Of a stretch of 63,012 nucleotides of DNA, positions 37,372 to 46,176 are shown one piece after another (position 1 is the first letter of the stretch; each line of letters begins with the position of its first letter). Both the position numbers and the translations under genes were made by a program. The notes under the pieces are model-generated. The model was given only the letters and a program-made list of their open reading frames with translations. It did not search any database and had not been told where the DNA came from. The DNA is taken from positions 1,232 to 64,243 of the forward strand of contig DKPS01000171.1 of the NCBI GenBank assembly GCA_002471345.1. Direction: 5' to 3'. Source of the stretch: Saprospiraceae bacterium UBA7328 (GTDB lineage Bacteria > Bacteroidota > Bacteroidia > Chitinophagales > Saprospiraceae).

Positions 37372-38364
37372 ATGAAAAACTTTGGGAAAAGTGTTCTATC
37401 ATGTCTGGTTTTAGCGCTTTTATGCTCTCTTGCTTTACATTCTCAATCCGAAACCAAAAGTGATCGTGAAGTCATCATCATAGAAAAAGTAAAAGATGAA
37501 CATGGAAATATCATTTCTAAGAGAATAATCAGATCTAGCAATGGTGATCTCACAGATGAAGAGATTGAAAAAGAATTAGAAAATTCCAATAGTATATCTC
37601 CATTTGGTAATAAATCCTTTGACTTTGGAAATTTAGACTTCTTCAAAAACAATGCTAATGATAGTAAACCAATTCTTGGTGTGGTTTTGTCATTTGAATC
37701 AGATCAGGCTGTCATCACTGATGTAGCTCGTAATTCAGGAGCTGAAGACGCAGAATTGCAAGAAGGTGATATTATCATTTCTGTGGACGGGTATGTAGTA
37801 AATGCTATAGATGATATTAAAGCATATTTAGAAAACAAATCAAATGGAGATGAAGTATTACTTAGCATCATAAGAGATGGGCAGTCTTTTGAAAAAAAGG
37901 TAACTCTAAAAGTGAACAGTTTTAATCAAAATAATCCATTCGGGAATTTCAATCCTGAATCCCTTAAAAGCTTTAGTCAAATGTTCGATTTTGGTGATGG
38001 ACAAATGCCATTTAACATCGATTCACTACTAAATGGTTTTGGGGGACTGGATGACAAGAAATCACCTCTAGAATTTGGTATGCCTAATTACAGTGACAGA
38101 AACGTGGAAGAGGATCGACCAAGTTTAGGAGTTTTTATAGATGAGGTAGAAAATGGAGTTCTGATAGCAGAAGTTGTGGAAAATAGTCCTGCTGAAAAAG
38201 CGAAATTTAAAGTAAACGATAAAATCGTTAAAATTGATGGAAACAAGATTGAATCCTTTGATGATTTAGCACAAATGATCAAGGCAGCAGGAAAAGATAC
38301 TAAGTTACTAATCACTTATATCCGTAATGGTAAAACAAAAGAAACCGAGGTCACTCTTCAATAA
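37372..38364 (+). CDS. Secreted protein with two PDZ domains
   Basis: 330 residues. A signal peptide (about 1-25, ending LALHSQS) is followed by a charged segment (REVIIIEKVKDEHGNIISKR) and GDLTDEEIEKELE, then PDZ 1 (about 97-178; SFESDQAVITDVARNSGAED, LQEGDIIISVDGY) and PDZ 2 (about 249-330; NSPAEKAKFKVNDKIVKIDG). No protease domain is present, so it is not a truncated DegP by content. It shares layout with the PDZ protein at 12772. Divergence from the two-component pair suggests regulation by it (inference). Confidence 0.82.
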   Translation: MKNFGKSVLSCLVLALLCSLALHSQSETKSDREVIIIEKVKDEHGNIISKRIIRSSNGDLTDEEIEKELENSNSISPFGNKSFDFGNLDFFKNNANDSKPILGVVLSFESDQAVITDVARNSGAEDAELQEGDIIISVDGYVVNAIDDIKAYLENKSNGDEVLLSIIRDGQSFEKKVTLKVNSFNQNNPFGNFNPESLKSFSQMFDFGDGQMPFNIDSLLNGFGGLDDKKSPLEFGMPNYSDRNVEEDRPSLGVFIDEVENGVLIAEVVENSPAEKAKFKVNDKIVKIDGNKIESFDDLAQMIKAAGKDTKLLITYIRNGKTKETEVTLQ

Positions 38365-38376
38365 AAATGGATAAAA

Positions 38377-38407
38377 GGCTGGAATGTCTATATTCCAGCC
38401 CATTTTT
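38377..38407. terminator. Terminator between two-PDZ gene and RHH gene
   Basis: GGCTGGAAT (38377-38385) pairs with ATTCCAGCC (38392-38400) with a 6-base loop and is followed by CATTTTT, 13 bases past the stop. The convergent gene ends at 38406, so it may serve both directions. Confidence 0.85.
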
Positions 38408-38582
38408 ATTCTTCTTTCTTAACGTTTTTATCCTCTTTGGAAATGCGTTTATTCTGTTGAAGAAATCGTGTGACAATCCATTCAAGCTGACCATTTACTG
38501 ATCTAAACTCGTCAGCTGCCCATTTTTCCACAGCTTTCATGACATCTTCGTCTATACGCAATACAAATTTCTTCTTGCCCAT
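38406..38582 (-). CDS. Arc-type ribbon-helix-helix DNA-binding protein
   Basis: 58 residues. The start KKKFVLRIDEDVMKAVEKWA and VNGQLEWIVTRFLQQ give the beta-strand, helix 1, turn, helix 2 pattern of the Arc/MetJ fold, with a charged tail. Its ATG shares bases with the stop of the SPFH gene (TAATG), so translation is coupled. This SPFH plus small RHH pair recurs in Bacteroidota. It may autoregulate the pair. It is too short for common ORF cut-offs. Confidence 0.8.
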   Translation of the reverse strand: MGKKKFVLRIDEDVMKAVEKWAADEFRSVNGQLEWIVTRFLQQNKRISKEDKNVKKEE

Positions 38583-39442
38583 TACTGCATTAATGTCCCC
38601 GCATTTACTACAGGAGAAGCTTCTCGATCAGAACATAAAACTACCATTAAGTTATTTACCATAGTCGCCCTTTTATCTTCATCTAATTCTATAATTTTCT
38701 TAGCTGATAGGCTGTCCAAAGCACTTTCTACCATTCCAACTGCACCTTCGACTATTTTTAATCTAGCAGCAACTACGGCTTCTGCTTGCTGCCTTTTGAG
38801 CATAGCACTTGCAATCTCTTGAGAATAGGCCAAATAACCAATTCTCGCCTCTATAACTTCTATACCTGCTATGAGAAGTCTATTGTCTAATTCCTTTTCT
38901 AATGCAGTGTTCACTTCCTCGAATGCCGATCGGAGCGTAAGCTCTTCTTGATCATCATCAAAATTATCATAAGAGTACATACCTGCTAATTTTCTTACGG
39001 CAGCATCAGATTGTATTCTAACAAAACTTTCATAATCATCAACCTCAAATGCTGCTTTATACGTCTCATCTACTTTCCAAACCATGATAACACTGATCAT
39101 AATTGGGTTGCCTCTTTTATCATTCACTTTAATTCTTTCACTATCAAAATTTCGTGCTCTAAGTGATATTTTCTTTTTGCGATAAAGTGGATTTACCCAA
39201 AAAAATCCATTACCTCTAACAGTTCCCACATATCGTCCAAAAAAAGTTAATACTCTTGATTGATTAGGGTAAATAATCATAAAGCCAAATAAAGAAATTA
39301 TCAAGATAAGCGCTATTGGAAATACTATCCATGGAATTGTACTTATAATCATAGGTAGTGTACAAATTACCGAGACAATAACTAAAACAATCCCTAATAG
39401 TATCAAATACCCAGGTCTAGCCGACACTCTTACTTCTTTCAT
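38582..39442 (-). CDS. SPFH/Band 7 domain membrane protein
   Basis: 286 residues. Two hydrophobic stretches (about 12-57) anchor the protein, and the SPFH domain follows (about 60-240; LTFFGRYVGTVRGNGFFWVNP broken near 65-85, SVIMVWKVDETYKAAFEV, IQSDAAVRKLAGMYSYD, ASAMLKRQQAEAVVAARLKIVEGA broken at 216-239). Family members form ring-shaped microdomain scaffolds controlling proteases or membrane order. It is coupled to the RHH gene downstream. Confidence 0.9.
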   Translation of the reverse strand: MKEVRVSARPGYLILLGIVLVIVSVICTLPMIISTIPWIVFPIALILIISLFGFMIIYPNQSRVLTFFGRYVGTVRGNGFFWVNPLYRKKKISLRARNFDSERIKVNDKRGNPIMISVIMVWKVDETYKAAFEVDDYESFVRIQSDAAVRKLAGMYSYDNFDDDQEELTLRSAFEEVNTALEKELDNRLLIAGIEVIEARIGYLAYSQEIASAMLKRQQAEAVVAARLKIVEGAVGMVESALDSLSAKKIIELDEDKRATMVNNLMVVLCSDREASPVVNAGTLMQ

Positions 39443-39637
39443 AATTTTCTTTTTATATTAAAATAATATCATTTTGATATCAATTTAATTCATTTTGTGC
39501 AAAATGTTTTTAAACCTCGACAAAAACCTTTTAAATCTAGATAAACAATTGTCATATGGCACTTTAGGTAAAACCTTCAACTCAACATCTATAGGCCAAA
39601 TAGAAATAAATAATAGTGGCTACTAATAAAAGTCTAT

Positions 39638-39674
39638 AAAAAAAAGAGCCCTGATTTACACCAAAGCTCTTTTA
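39638..39674 (-). terminator. Rho-independent terminator of the nqr operon
   Basis: On the minus strand AAAAGAGC pairs with GCTCTTTT (plus-strand positions 39666-39673 and 39642-39649), followed by further T. It lies 28 bases after the nqrF stop. Confidence 0.8.
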
Positions 39675-39700
39675 CAAATTTCTTTAAAAATATTTCTTAG

Positions 39701-41008
39701 TTATCCCCCAAAATCGTCAAATGCGACATTCTCTTCTGGTATTCCCCAGTCATCTGCCATTTGAAGTACACATTGATTCATAATAGGAGGTCCACAAAAA
39801 TACAATTCCAACTCTTCTGGTTCTAAATGTTTGCTTAGAAACTCATCAATGACTACTTGATGCACATATCCTTTGAAACCGTCTCCTTTGGGGTCGTCAA
39901 TATCCTTTTTCAATTCCCAATTATCCTCCGGTAATGGGTTGTCCAATGCCACTACAAATCTGAAATTAGGAAACTGTTTTTCAATCTCTCTAAACTCTTC
40001 AATGTAGAATAGTTCCTGTTTTGTTCTTCCTCCATAGAAAAAAGTCACTTTTCTACCCGTCTTTAAAGTATGGAAAAGATGATATAGATGAGATCTCATC
40101 GGGGCCATTCCTGCACCACCTCCTATGTAAAGCATTTCTGCTTCAGTTTCCTTGATAAAGAATTCTCCGTAAGGGCCTGATATCGTCACCTTATCCCCAG
40201 GCTTACATCCAAAGACATATGACGAACATACTCCTGGATTCACATCCATCCAGCCACCATTCACTCTATCAAATGGTGGAGTAGCAATTCTAATAGTAAG
40301 AGACACTATGTTTCCTTCGGCTGGGTGATTACTCATTGAATAAGCTCTGAAGACTTCTTCTTCATTCACCATTTTTAAATCCCATAACTTGAACTGATCC
40401 CAATCCTTTTGAAATTTGTCTGGAGTTTCATGATATTTAGGATGAGCTGTAATGTCAACATCCTTCTTGTAATCCACCGTTGTTGTAGGCACATCAATTT
40501 GAATGTATCCACCTGCTTGAAAATCCAAAGTTTCTCCCTCTGGTAGCTTTACAATGAACTCTTTAATGAAAGTGGCAACATTGTAATTAGATATCACTTC
40601 ACATTCCCATTTCTTAATTCCAAACACCTCTTCTGGTACTCTGATCTCCATATCCTCTCTCACCTTTACCTGACAGGCCAACCTCTTATTCTCAGCTGCT
40701 TCCTTTCTTGTCAAGTGATTCAATTCTGTGGGTAATACATCTCCTCCTCCTTCATCTACATGACACTCACACATAGCACATGTGCCTCCACCTCCACATG
40801 CCGATGGAAGAAAAATACTCTTATCAGATAACGCCGATAGCAATGTGGCACCAGGCTTTACTTTCATAGGATTAGCGGCATCACCATTGATGACTAAACT
40901 AACCTCGCCTTGTGGTACCAATTTCTTATTGGCATATATCAACATAAATGAAAGCGCAATAATCGTAGCTGAGAAAACTATTACTGCCATTGAGATAGAT
41001 GCTAACAT
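39701..41008 (-). CDS. nqrF: Na+-translocating NADH:quinone reductase subunit F
   Basis: 435 residues. Entry point of electrons into Na+-NQR. One N-terminal membrane helix (about 5-26), a [2Fe-2S] ferredoxin-like domain with Cys71, Cys77, Cys80 and Cys112 (SACGGGGTCAMCECHV), an FAD domain with FRAYSMSNHP and a C-terminal NADH-binding domain (YIGGGAGMAPMRSHL, YFCGPPIM). Last gene of the operon and followed by a terminator. Confidence 0.96.
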   Translation of the reverse strand: MLASISMAVIVFSATIIALSFMLIYANKKLVPQGEVSLVINGDAANPMKVKPGATLLSALSDKSIFLPSACGGGGTCAMCECHVDEGGGDVLPTELNHLTRKEAAENKRLACQVKVREDMEIRVPEEVFGIKKWECEVISNYNVATFIKEFIVKLPEGETLDFQAGGYIQIDVPTTTVDYKKDVDITAHPKYHETPDKFQKDWDQFKLWDLKMVNEEEVFRAYSMSNHPAEGNIVSLTIRIATPPFDRVNGGWMDVNPGVCSSYVFGCKPGDKVTISGPYGEFFIKETEAEMLYIGGGAGMAPMRSHLYHLFHTLKTGRKVTFFYGGRTKQELFYIEEFREIEKQFPNFRFVVALDNPLPEDNWELKKDIDDPKGDGFKGYVHQVVIDEFLSKHLEPEELELYFCGPPIMNQCVLQMADDWGIPEENVAFDDFGG

Positions 41009-41050
41009 ATCTTTTTATCTATTTATTTAAATCACAAAGATTTCACTCAA

Positions 41051-41650
41051 TTAAAATGCTGCAGGATCAATGCCCAACAGACTTAAAAACGCCATACCCA
41101 TTAATCCTGTAAGGATAAATGCCATACCCAATCCCCGTAAAGGAGCTGGGACTTTTGAATATCTTATTTTTTCTCTTATTGCAGCTAATGCTACAATTGC
41201 CAAAAACCATCCAAATCCACCACCTAATCCAAAGGCTACAGACTCGCTAAAGTTATATTCTCTTGACACCATGAAAAGAGAACCACCTAGGATAGCACAG
41301 TTCACAGTAATCAATGGAAGAAAAATTCCAAGAGAATTATACAATGCTGGTGATACTTTTTCGATTACCATTTCCACCAATTGTACCATTGATGCTATGA
41401 CGGCGATGAAAAGAATTAATCTTAAAAAGGTTAAATCCATTCCTATCAATCCTCCTTCGCTAAGCAAAAAAGTATAAATCAACCAGTTTATAGGCATCGT
41501 AATACCTAAAACAAATATTACAGCTAATCCAAGTCCAAATGCTGTTTTAACAGTTTTAGAAACTGCCAAAAACGAACACATTCCTAAGAAATAGGAAAGG
41601 ATTAAATTCTCTATGAAAGCTGCCTTTAAGAATACGTTTACTAATTCCAC
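41051..41650 (-). CDS. nqrE: Na+-translocating NADH:quinone reductase subunit E
   Basis: 199 residues, six predicted membrane helices. The start [20 protein letters not shown] and later [13 protein letters not shown] contain the Cys residues that, together with NqrD, hold an intramembrane iron centre. The pattern [22 protein letters not shown] is typical. It lies between nqrD and nqrF. Confidence 0.95.
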   Translation of the reverse strand: MELVNVFLKAAFIENLILSYFLGMCSFLAVSKTVKTAFGLGLAVIFVLGITMPINWLIYTFLLSEGGLIGMDLTFLRLILFIAVIASMVQLVEMVIEKVSPALYNSLGIFLPLITVNCAILGGSLFMVSREYNFSESVAFGLGGGFGWFLAIVALAAIREKIRYSKVPAPLRGLGMAFILTGLMGMAFLSLLGIDPAAF

Positions 41651-41671
41651 AGATATTTATTTTGATCTCAG

Positions 41672-42391
41672 TTATGAGATGTCAACCAATTTTGTATTTC
41701 TAGATCTTTGAATCCAGATATAAATTCCGATTAAAAACATTGCTGCTGCTGGAAGTACCATTAAGTTGTTATTCTGGTACCATCCAAACATAAAACTCTG
41801 CCACCCATCTGCCGTCGTATTGATCCAGTACTCTGAGGTAGCCCCAATCATTTTCATTTCTAAAGGAGTTCCTGCTAACAATGACCCTTTTCCAAAAAGC
41901 TCTCTAACTACAGATACGACAATCAAAATGAGGCCATAACCCAATCCATTTCCTACTCCATCTAAGAAAGATTTCCAAGGAGTATTGGCCATAGCAAAAG
42001 CTTCAAGTCTTCCCATCACAATGCAATTTGTAATGATTAATCCAATAAAAACAGTTAATTGTTTATATACGTCAAAGTTGATGGCCTTTAGAGAAAGTTC
42101 CACCACAGTCACCAAGGTGGCGACAATAACTAATTGAACAATCATTCTAACTTGACTCGGAATAGATTTTCTAAGCAATGATGTTAATAGGTTTGAAAAT
42201 GCACAAACGAATACTACCGCTATTGTAATTACAATAGAAGGAAATACTAGTGTAGTCACAGCTAGTGCAGAACAAATTCCCAATACCTGTACCGTGATCG
42301 GATTATTATCATCCAAAGGATCAGTAAGTAATTTTTTATTGTTCTTACTGAATAACCCCTCTTTTTTCTCTGGTGCTAATACTTCAGCCAT
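41672..42391 (-). CDS. nqrD: Na+-translocating NADH:quinone reductase subunit D
   Basis: 239 residues. The six-helix NqrDE/RnfAE fold is clear (NNPITVQVLGICSALAVTT, IGLIITNCIVMGRLEAFAM, DGVGNGLGYGLILIVVSVVRELFG broken near 144-167). It is slightly long, with a hydrophilic 28-residue start. The membrane-facing Cys in LGICSAL and TNCIV are retained. It starts one base after the end of nqrC. Confidence 0.95.
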   Translation of the reverse strand: MAEVLAPEKKEGLFSKNNKKLLTDPLDDNNPITVQVLGICSALAVTTLVFPSIVITIAVVFVCAFSNLLTSLLRKSIPSQVRMIVQLVIVATLVTVVELSLKAINFDVYKQLTVFIGLIITNCIVMGRLEAFAMANTPWKSFLDGVGNGLGYGLILIVVSVVRELFGKGSLLAGTPLEMKMIGATSEYWINTTADGWQSFMFGWYQNNNLMVLPAAAMFLIGIYIWIQRSRNTKLVDIS

Positions 42392-42392
42392 A

Positions 42393-43148
42393 TTATTTCT
42401 TTGTAAGCGTTTCTAAGTATGGAAGATAATATTGTATCCCTGTATAAAGCATATCGGTCACCCCGTCAGCTGTCACAGTTGCTCCTGATATTCCATCTAC
42501 TTCGTATCTCTCATTTCTTGCTCCACCTTTTCTCACATTTACAGAAGTATAATTTCCTTCTTCGTCGTAAATCTTTTTGTTTTGAAATTGCCTAACCCAA
42601 GAGGAATTATCTTTGATTTCAGCTCCTAACCCAGGAGTTTCTCCTTGGTGATCAAAAGATGCTCCTATTACAGTCTCTAAATCATCTTTGAGTGCAATAT
42701 TGCCCCAAATCTCATCCCATAAACCACTTCCTCTAACAGTAACGATGTAAGCTTTTTCACCACTATCAGATGAATACATATAGAGCGGAAAAATCCTCTC
42801 TTCCTCAGGTTTCTTTCTTTCTTTTTTCATGTCTACATGCTCAGCAAGCCCTCCTTTATATCCTCTTGATTCAACATCCTCTATACTAATCTCATTACCA
42901 TCAAAATCTATGACTTGCTGTTCAATGTTATTGTCAAATATTCCTAAGACTTCTTCATCTGCCATTTTACTTGCTTTCACATCCTCTCCTAGTTCAGTCT
43001 CTATGGCAGCCAAGACTGCCTTCTTGTTGAATATCGCTTCATTTTGATCATGGATGTCTTTAAGTCCCACTGACATAAGTGACAATAAAAGCGCCACGAC
43101 TACAGTCATGATAGCTACGAATGTGAAAATATATCTTGTACTACGCAC
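42393..43148 (-). CDS. nqrC: Na+-translocating NADH:quinone reductase subunit C
   Basis: 251 residues. One N-terminal membrane helix (about 7-26), a periplasmic region and the covalent FMN attachment motif SGATVT (221-226). It carries GLWDEIWGNIAL and GETPGLGAEI, both standard in NqrC. It overlaps nqrB by 8 bases. Confidence 0.95.
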   Translation of the reverse strand: MRSTRYIFTFVAIMTVVVALLLSLMSVGLKDIHDQNEAIFNKKAVLAAIETELGEDVKASKMADEEVLGIFDNNIEQQVIDFDGNEISIEDVESRGYKGGLAEHVDMKKERKKPEEERIFPLYMYSSDSGEKAYIVTVRGSGLWDEIWGNIALKDDLETVIGASFDHQGETPGLGAEIKDNSSWVRQFQNKKIYDEEGNYTSVNVRKGGARNERYEVDGISGATVTADGVTDMLYTGIQYYLPYLETLTKK

Positions 43149-44385
43149 TTTTTAATCTTTTAGAAATGTGAGTATCAATTACCAATCTATCTAGCAATGC
43201 TGCAAATGTATTCATGAATATAATGGCTAACATCCATCCTTCAGGATATGCAGGATTCAGTACCCTGACGATCATTCCAATAAATCCTATTAAAAACCCA
43301 TAGGCTATTTTACCCGTATTGGTAGATGCGGCTGTTACTGGATCAGTTGCCATAAAAGCCATAGCAAAGAAGAAACTACCCATGTAAAACTGATAATACC
43401 AAGGGACGTCCATAAAAGGAGTTGCTCCCCATGCATTCAATAAAAGGGCCATAGTTGCTGCACCAACAACCATACTCAACATAATTCTCCAACTGGCAAT
43501 ACCTGTTACAATTAAGAATAATGCTCCTGCTATAATGAACGGCTTACATGTCTCTCCTATAGAACCTGGAATCATTCCCCACCACATTTCTGTAGTGGTA
43601 TAAGCTGCAGTCACAGCTTCCCATCCTCCTTGGTATGCAAGGCTGAGAGGAGTTGCTCCACTATAACCATCTACAACAGTACCGGCTGTGAATTGCGGAA
43701 TGTCTAATATGCCGAATAGCCAATTAAATATGGAATGTCCATAACCATATGAAGTGGCGGCTCCTTCTCTTAAAGCTTCAAAACCAGAAACCCAAACTTC
43801 ATCACCAGAAATAGTTGTAGGATAAGCAAAGAATACAAACATCCTTGACATCAATGCGATATTCCAAATATTCATTCCCGTTCCGCCAAATGCCTCTTTA
43901 CAAATAACTACAGCAAAAATGATCGAAAGCACCAATATCCAAATTGGTAAATCAGGTGGCATTATCAATGGTATCAATGCTCCTGTAACTAAATATCCTT
44001 CCTCTATAGCATGCCCTCTTTTAGCCGCATACCAAAATTCTATTCCAAGGCCTACAAGATTGGCAATAATAAAAAGTGGTAGCATTTTTATTAATCCATG
44101 AGCTAACTTTAAGTGAAAGCCTTCAAGGATACCTAAGTATTCCCCCATAGCAACAAAATGCTGGTGCCCAACATTATAAGTGCCAAATAAGTAGCACAAT
44201 TGTAACCCAATCACCACATGTATCATTGTCCGTTTTAGGTCCATCCCATCACGAAGATGAGATCCACTTTTAGTTACGGTTTCTGGTGTATATAGGAAAG
44301 TGAAGAAGCCATCAAAAAGAGTATGAAGAAATGGACTCTTCTTCTTGTCCGGCTCTATTTTTTTTAAGTAATCTAGTAATCCCAT
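43141..44385 (-). CDS. nqrB: Na+-translocating NADH:quinone reductase subunit B
   Basis: 414 residues with about ten membrane helices. The covalent FMN site SGAT (Thr245 in DGYSGATPLS) and the segment AFGGTGMNIWNIALMSRMFVFFAYP (broken across 165-189) mark the family. It is the main Na+ channel subunit of the complex. Normal length. Confidence 0.96.
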   Translation of the reverse strand: MGLLDYLKKIEPDKKKSPFLHTLFDGFFTFLYTPETVTKSGSHLRDGMDLKRTMIHVVIGLQLCYLFGTYNVGHQHFVAMGEYLGILEGFHLKLAHGLIKMLPLFIIANLVGLGIEFWYAAKRGHAIEEGYLVTGALIPLIMPPDLPIWILVLSIIFAVVICKEAFGGTGMNIWNIALMSRMFVFFAYPTTISGDEVWVSGFEALREGAATSYGYGHSIFNWLFGILDIPQFTAGTVVDGYSGATPLSLAYQGGWEAVTAAYTTTEMWWGMIPGSIGETCKPFIIAGALFLIVTGIASWRIMLSMVVGAATMALLLNAWGATPFMDVPWYYQFYMGSFFFAMAFMATDPVTAASTNTGKIAYGFLIGFIGMIVRVLNPAYPEGWMLAIIFMNTFAALLDRLVIDTHISKRLKSA

Positions 44386-44426
44386 TTATTTTGAAATAAC
44401 TTCTGTTCGTAATTATTAATCTTCTT

Positions 44427-46061
44427 CTACCCTTGCTCTCTCATCATATCTAATCCCTCTCTCAATATACTTTGCAAAGGCATCTTTGAGGTACAAGCAA
44501 ATTCACATAGAGCAATATCCTCTTCACTTAATTCATATATGCCCAATCCTTCTATCTGTTCGAAATCACCAGCCAGAATAGCCTTCATAAGATGCTGAGG
44601 GTAAATATTCATTGGCAGTACTTTTTCATACTCTCCAGTCATCACAAAAGCCCTTTTCTCTCCATGAGTATTAGTATTCCCTTCCATTTCTAGTGTAGGA
44701 TATAAGAAGTTAGGGAAGGTTTTGGAAATAGATGGCCGAGGGGCTATTGGTAATAACCAACCAAACATTTCATAAAAGTCACCTTCTTCTATCACTGATA
44801 TCTGATCAGAGGATGCATCTAAAAATTCTCCTTTACCTGCAGTACGTCCAGTCAATACATCACCACTTATAATTCTCTTCTCGTCCAAATCAGAATTTCC
44901 TAACAGATCTCCAATATTTGCTCCTGATACAGTACTATAATGAGCTTGTTTCCCTTCAATAGCGCCTCCAATTGATATAATCTTCGATACATCATATTTA
45001 CCCGTCAAAAACATTCTCCCTATCGAAATTACATTTTGCAATGTCAATGTCCATACAGATTGACCTGCTTTAATAGATGAGATATGATGAATCTGAACAC
45101 CTACATTCCCTGAAGGGTGTTTGCCAACAAACCAATGAGTTTTCGCATTTTTGACATCTGTCAGAGATGAGCTAGGGGCTGAATTCTTATTTGCATCAAG
45201 CCCTAAATGAACGTCTCCACTAGTCAATTTAGCTAATACATCTATCCCTTTTTGAAATGCATCTTCATTGCCATCTATAACTATATCAGCATTAGGTGCA
45301 TAAGGAGCTGTGCTAAACGTTGATATAAAAATATTTGAAGGGATTTTGGAAGGGTCTGGGACCACATCAAATGGTCTTTCATTAATCAATGGCCAAAGTC
45401 CACTTTCTAGTAAAAAATCAACCAATCCCTCTCTACTAGCCTTGTTGACATCAGGCACCTTGTTAACTCTATATTTCTGCTTTTTATCAGCTAAAATGAT
45501 AACATCAGTGATGGCCCTTTTAGCACCTCTTCTGACTTCTACTATTTCGCCACTTACCGGTGAACAATATTTGATGTTTTCATTTGACTTGTCATAAAAT
45601 AAAACATCACCTGCTAAAACCTCATCCTTTTCACTAATTACAAGTTTTGGAATTGGCGCAATACCACGAAAGTTAGTAGGCCTAACAGCATATCTATTAA
45701 CCGGTTTTTTAAACACTTCATCAGAAGGCTTACCGGTTAAATTAATTTCATAACCTTTCTTTAATACATATGCACCTTTTCCTTGTGTATATGAAGGTAA
45801 TTTTGAACCAGAAAGATCAGAAAGAGATGGAAACAACGAGACATTCCTGCCATTTCCTGATATGCCATGCTTTTTGGCTTCTATTTGCAATAGATTCTCA
45901 CTTACTGTTACAACTGCCGCAACTAAAATCAACGCCCCAATAATAATAAGAGCCCCAATAAGGGTAACATTATTAGAAGATGACTGTGCAATTAAAACCT
46001 GAGGAGAAATTATCATTGTGGCAAGGATAGCCACTAAACTGAATGAATTTTTGTAGCGCAT
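44427..46061 (-). CDS. nqrA: Na+-translocating NADH:quinone reductase subunit A with N-terminal membrane extension
   Basis: 544 residues, about 100 more than the usual cytoplasmic NqrA (V. cholerae about 446). The conserved body starts at about residue 99 (VLKKGYEINLTGKP) and continues with APIPKLVISEKDEVLAGDVLF (broken near 137-158), SGEIVEVRRGAKRAI and the rest of the family. Residues 1-26 look like a signal or anchor segment (IISPQVLIAQ), and 34-53 (IGALIIIGALILVAAVVTV) form a second hydrophobic helix. With both helices in the membrane the body would face the cytoplasm, as needed. The ATG lies 20 bases after the expected transcription start. First gene of nqrABCDEF. Confidence 0.9.
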   Translation of the reverse strand: MRYKNSFSLVAILATMIISPQVLIAQSSSNNVTLIGALIIIGALILVAAVVTVSENLLQIEAKKHGISGNGRNVSLFPSLSDLSGSKLPSYTQGKGAYVLKKGYEINLTGKPSDEVFKKPVNRYAVRPTNFRGIAPIPKLVISEKDEVLAGDVLFYDKSNENIKYCSPVSGEIVEVRRGAKRAITDVIILADKKQKYRVNKVPDVNKASREGLVDFLLESGLWPLINERPFDVVPDPSKIPSNIFISTFSTAPYAPNADIVIDGNEDAFQKGIDVLAKLTSGDVHLGLDANKNSAPSSSLTDVKNAKTHWFVGKHPSGNVGVQIHHISSIKAGQSVWTLTLQNVISIGRMFLTGKYDVSKIISIGGAIEGKQAHYSTVSGANIGDLLGNSDLDEKRIISGDVLTGRTAGKGEFLDASSDQISVIEEGDFYEMFGWLLPIAPRPSISKTFPNFLYPTLEMEGNTNTHGEKRAFVMTGEYEKVLPMNIYPQHLMKAILAGDFEQIEGLGIYELSEEDIALCEFACTSKMPLQSILREGLDMMREQG

Positions 46062-46087
46062 TTACTTAGCTGCTTTGAAAATTTGTG

Positions 46088-46122
46088 CAAAGATACTAAC
46101 CTTTATTTCATCTGGAGGCAAA
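46088..46122 (-). promoter_or_regulatory. Promoter of the nqr operon
   Basis: On the minus strand TTTG (46122-46119) is followed after 23 bases by TATCTTTG (46095-46088), matching the Bacteroidota -33/-7 pattern. Transcription would start near 46081, about 20 bases before the nqrA ATG. Confidence 0.55.
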
Positions 46123-46176
46123 GCTGAACAGGTTTCTTACAATTTTTCTATTTAGATTGTTTCCACACAGGAGGAA

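Noticed and set aside
38406..39442. RHH gene plus neighbour as a toxin-antitoxin pair
   Set aside because: The partner is a membrane SPFH scaffold of 286 residues and no toxin-like gene adjoins the RHH gene.
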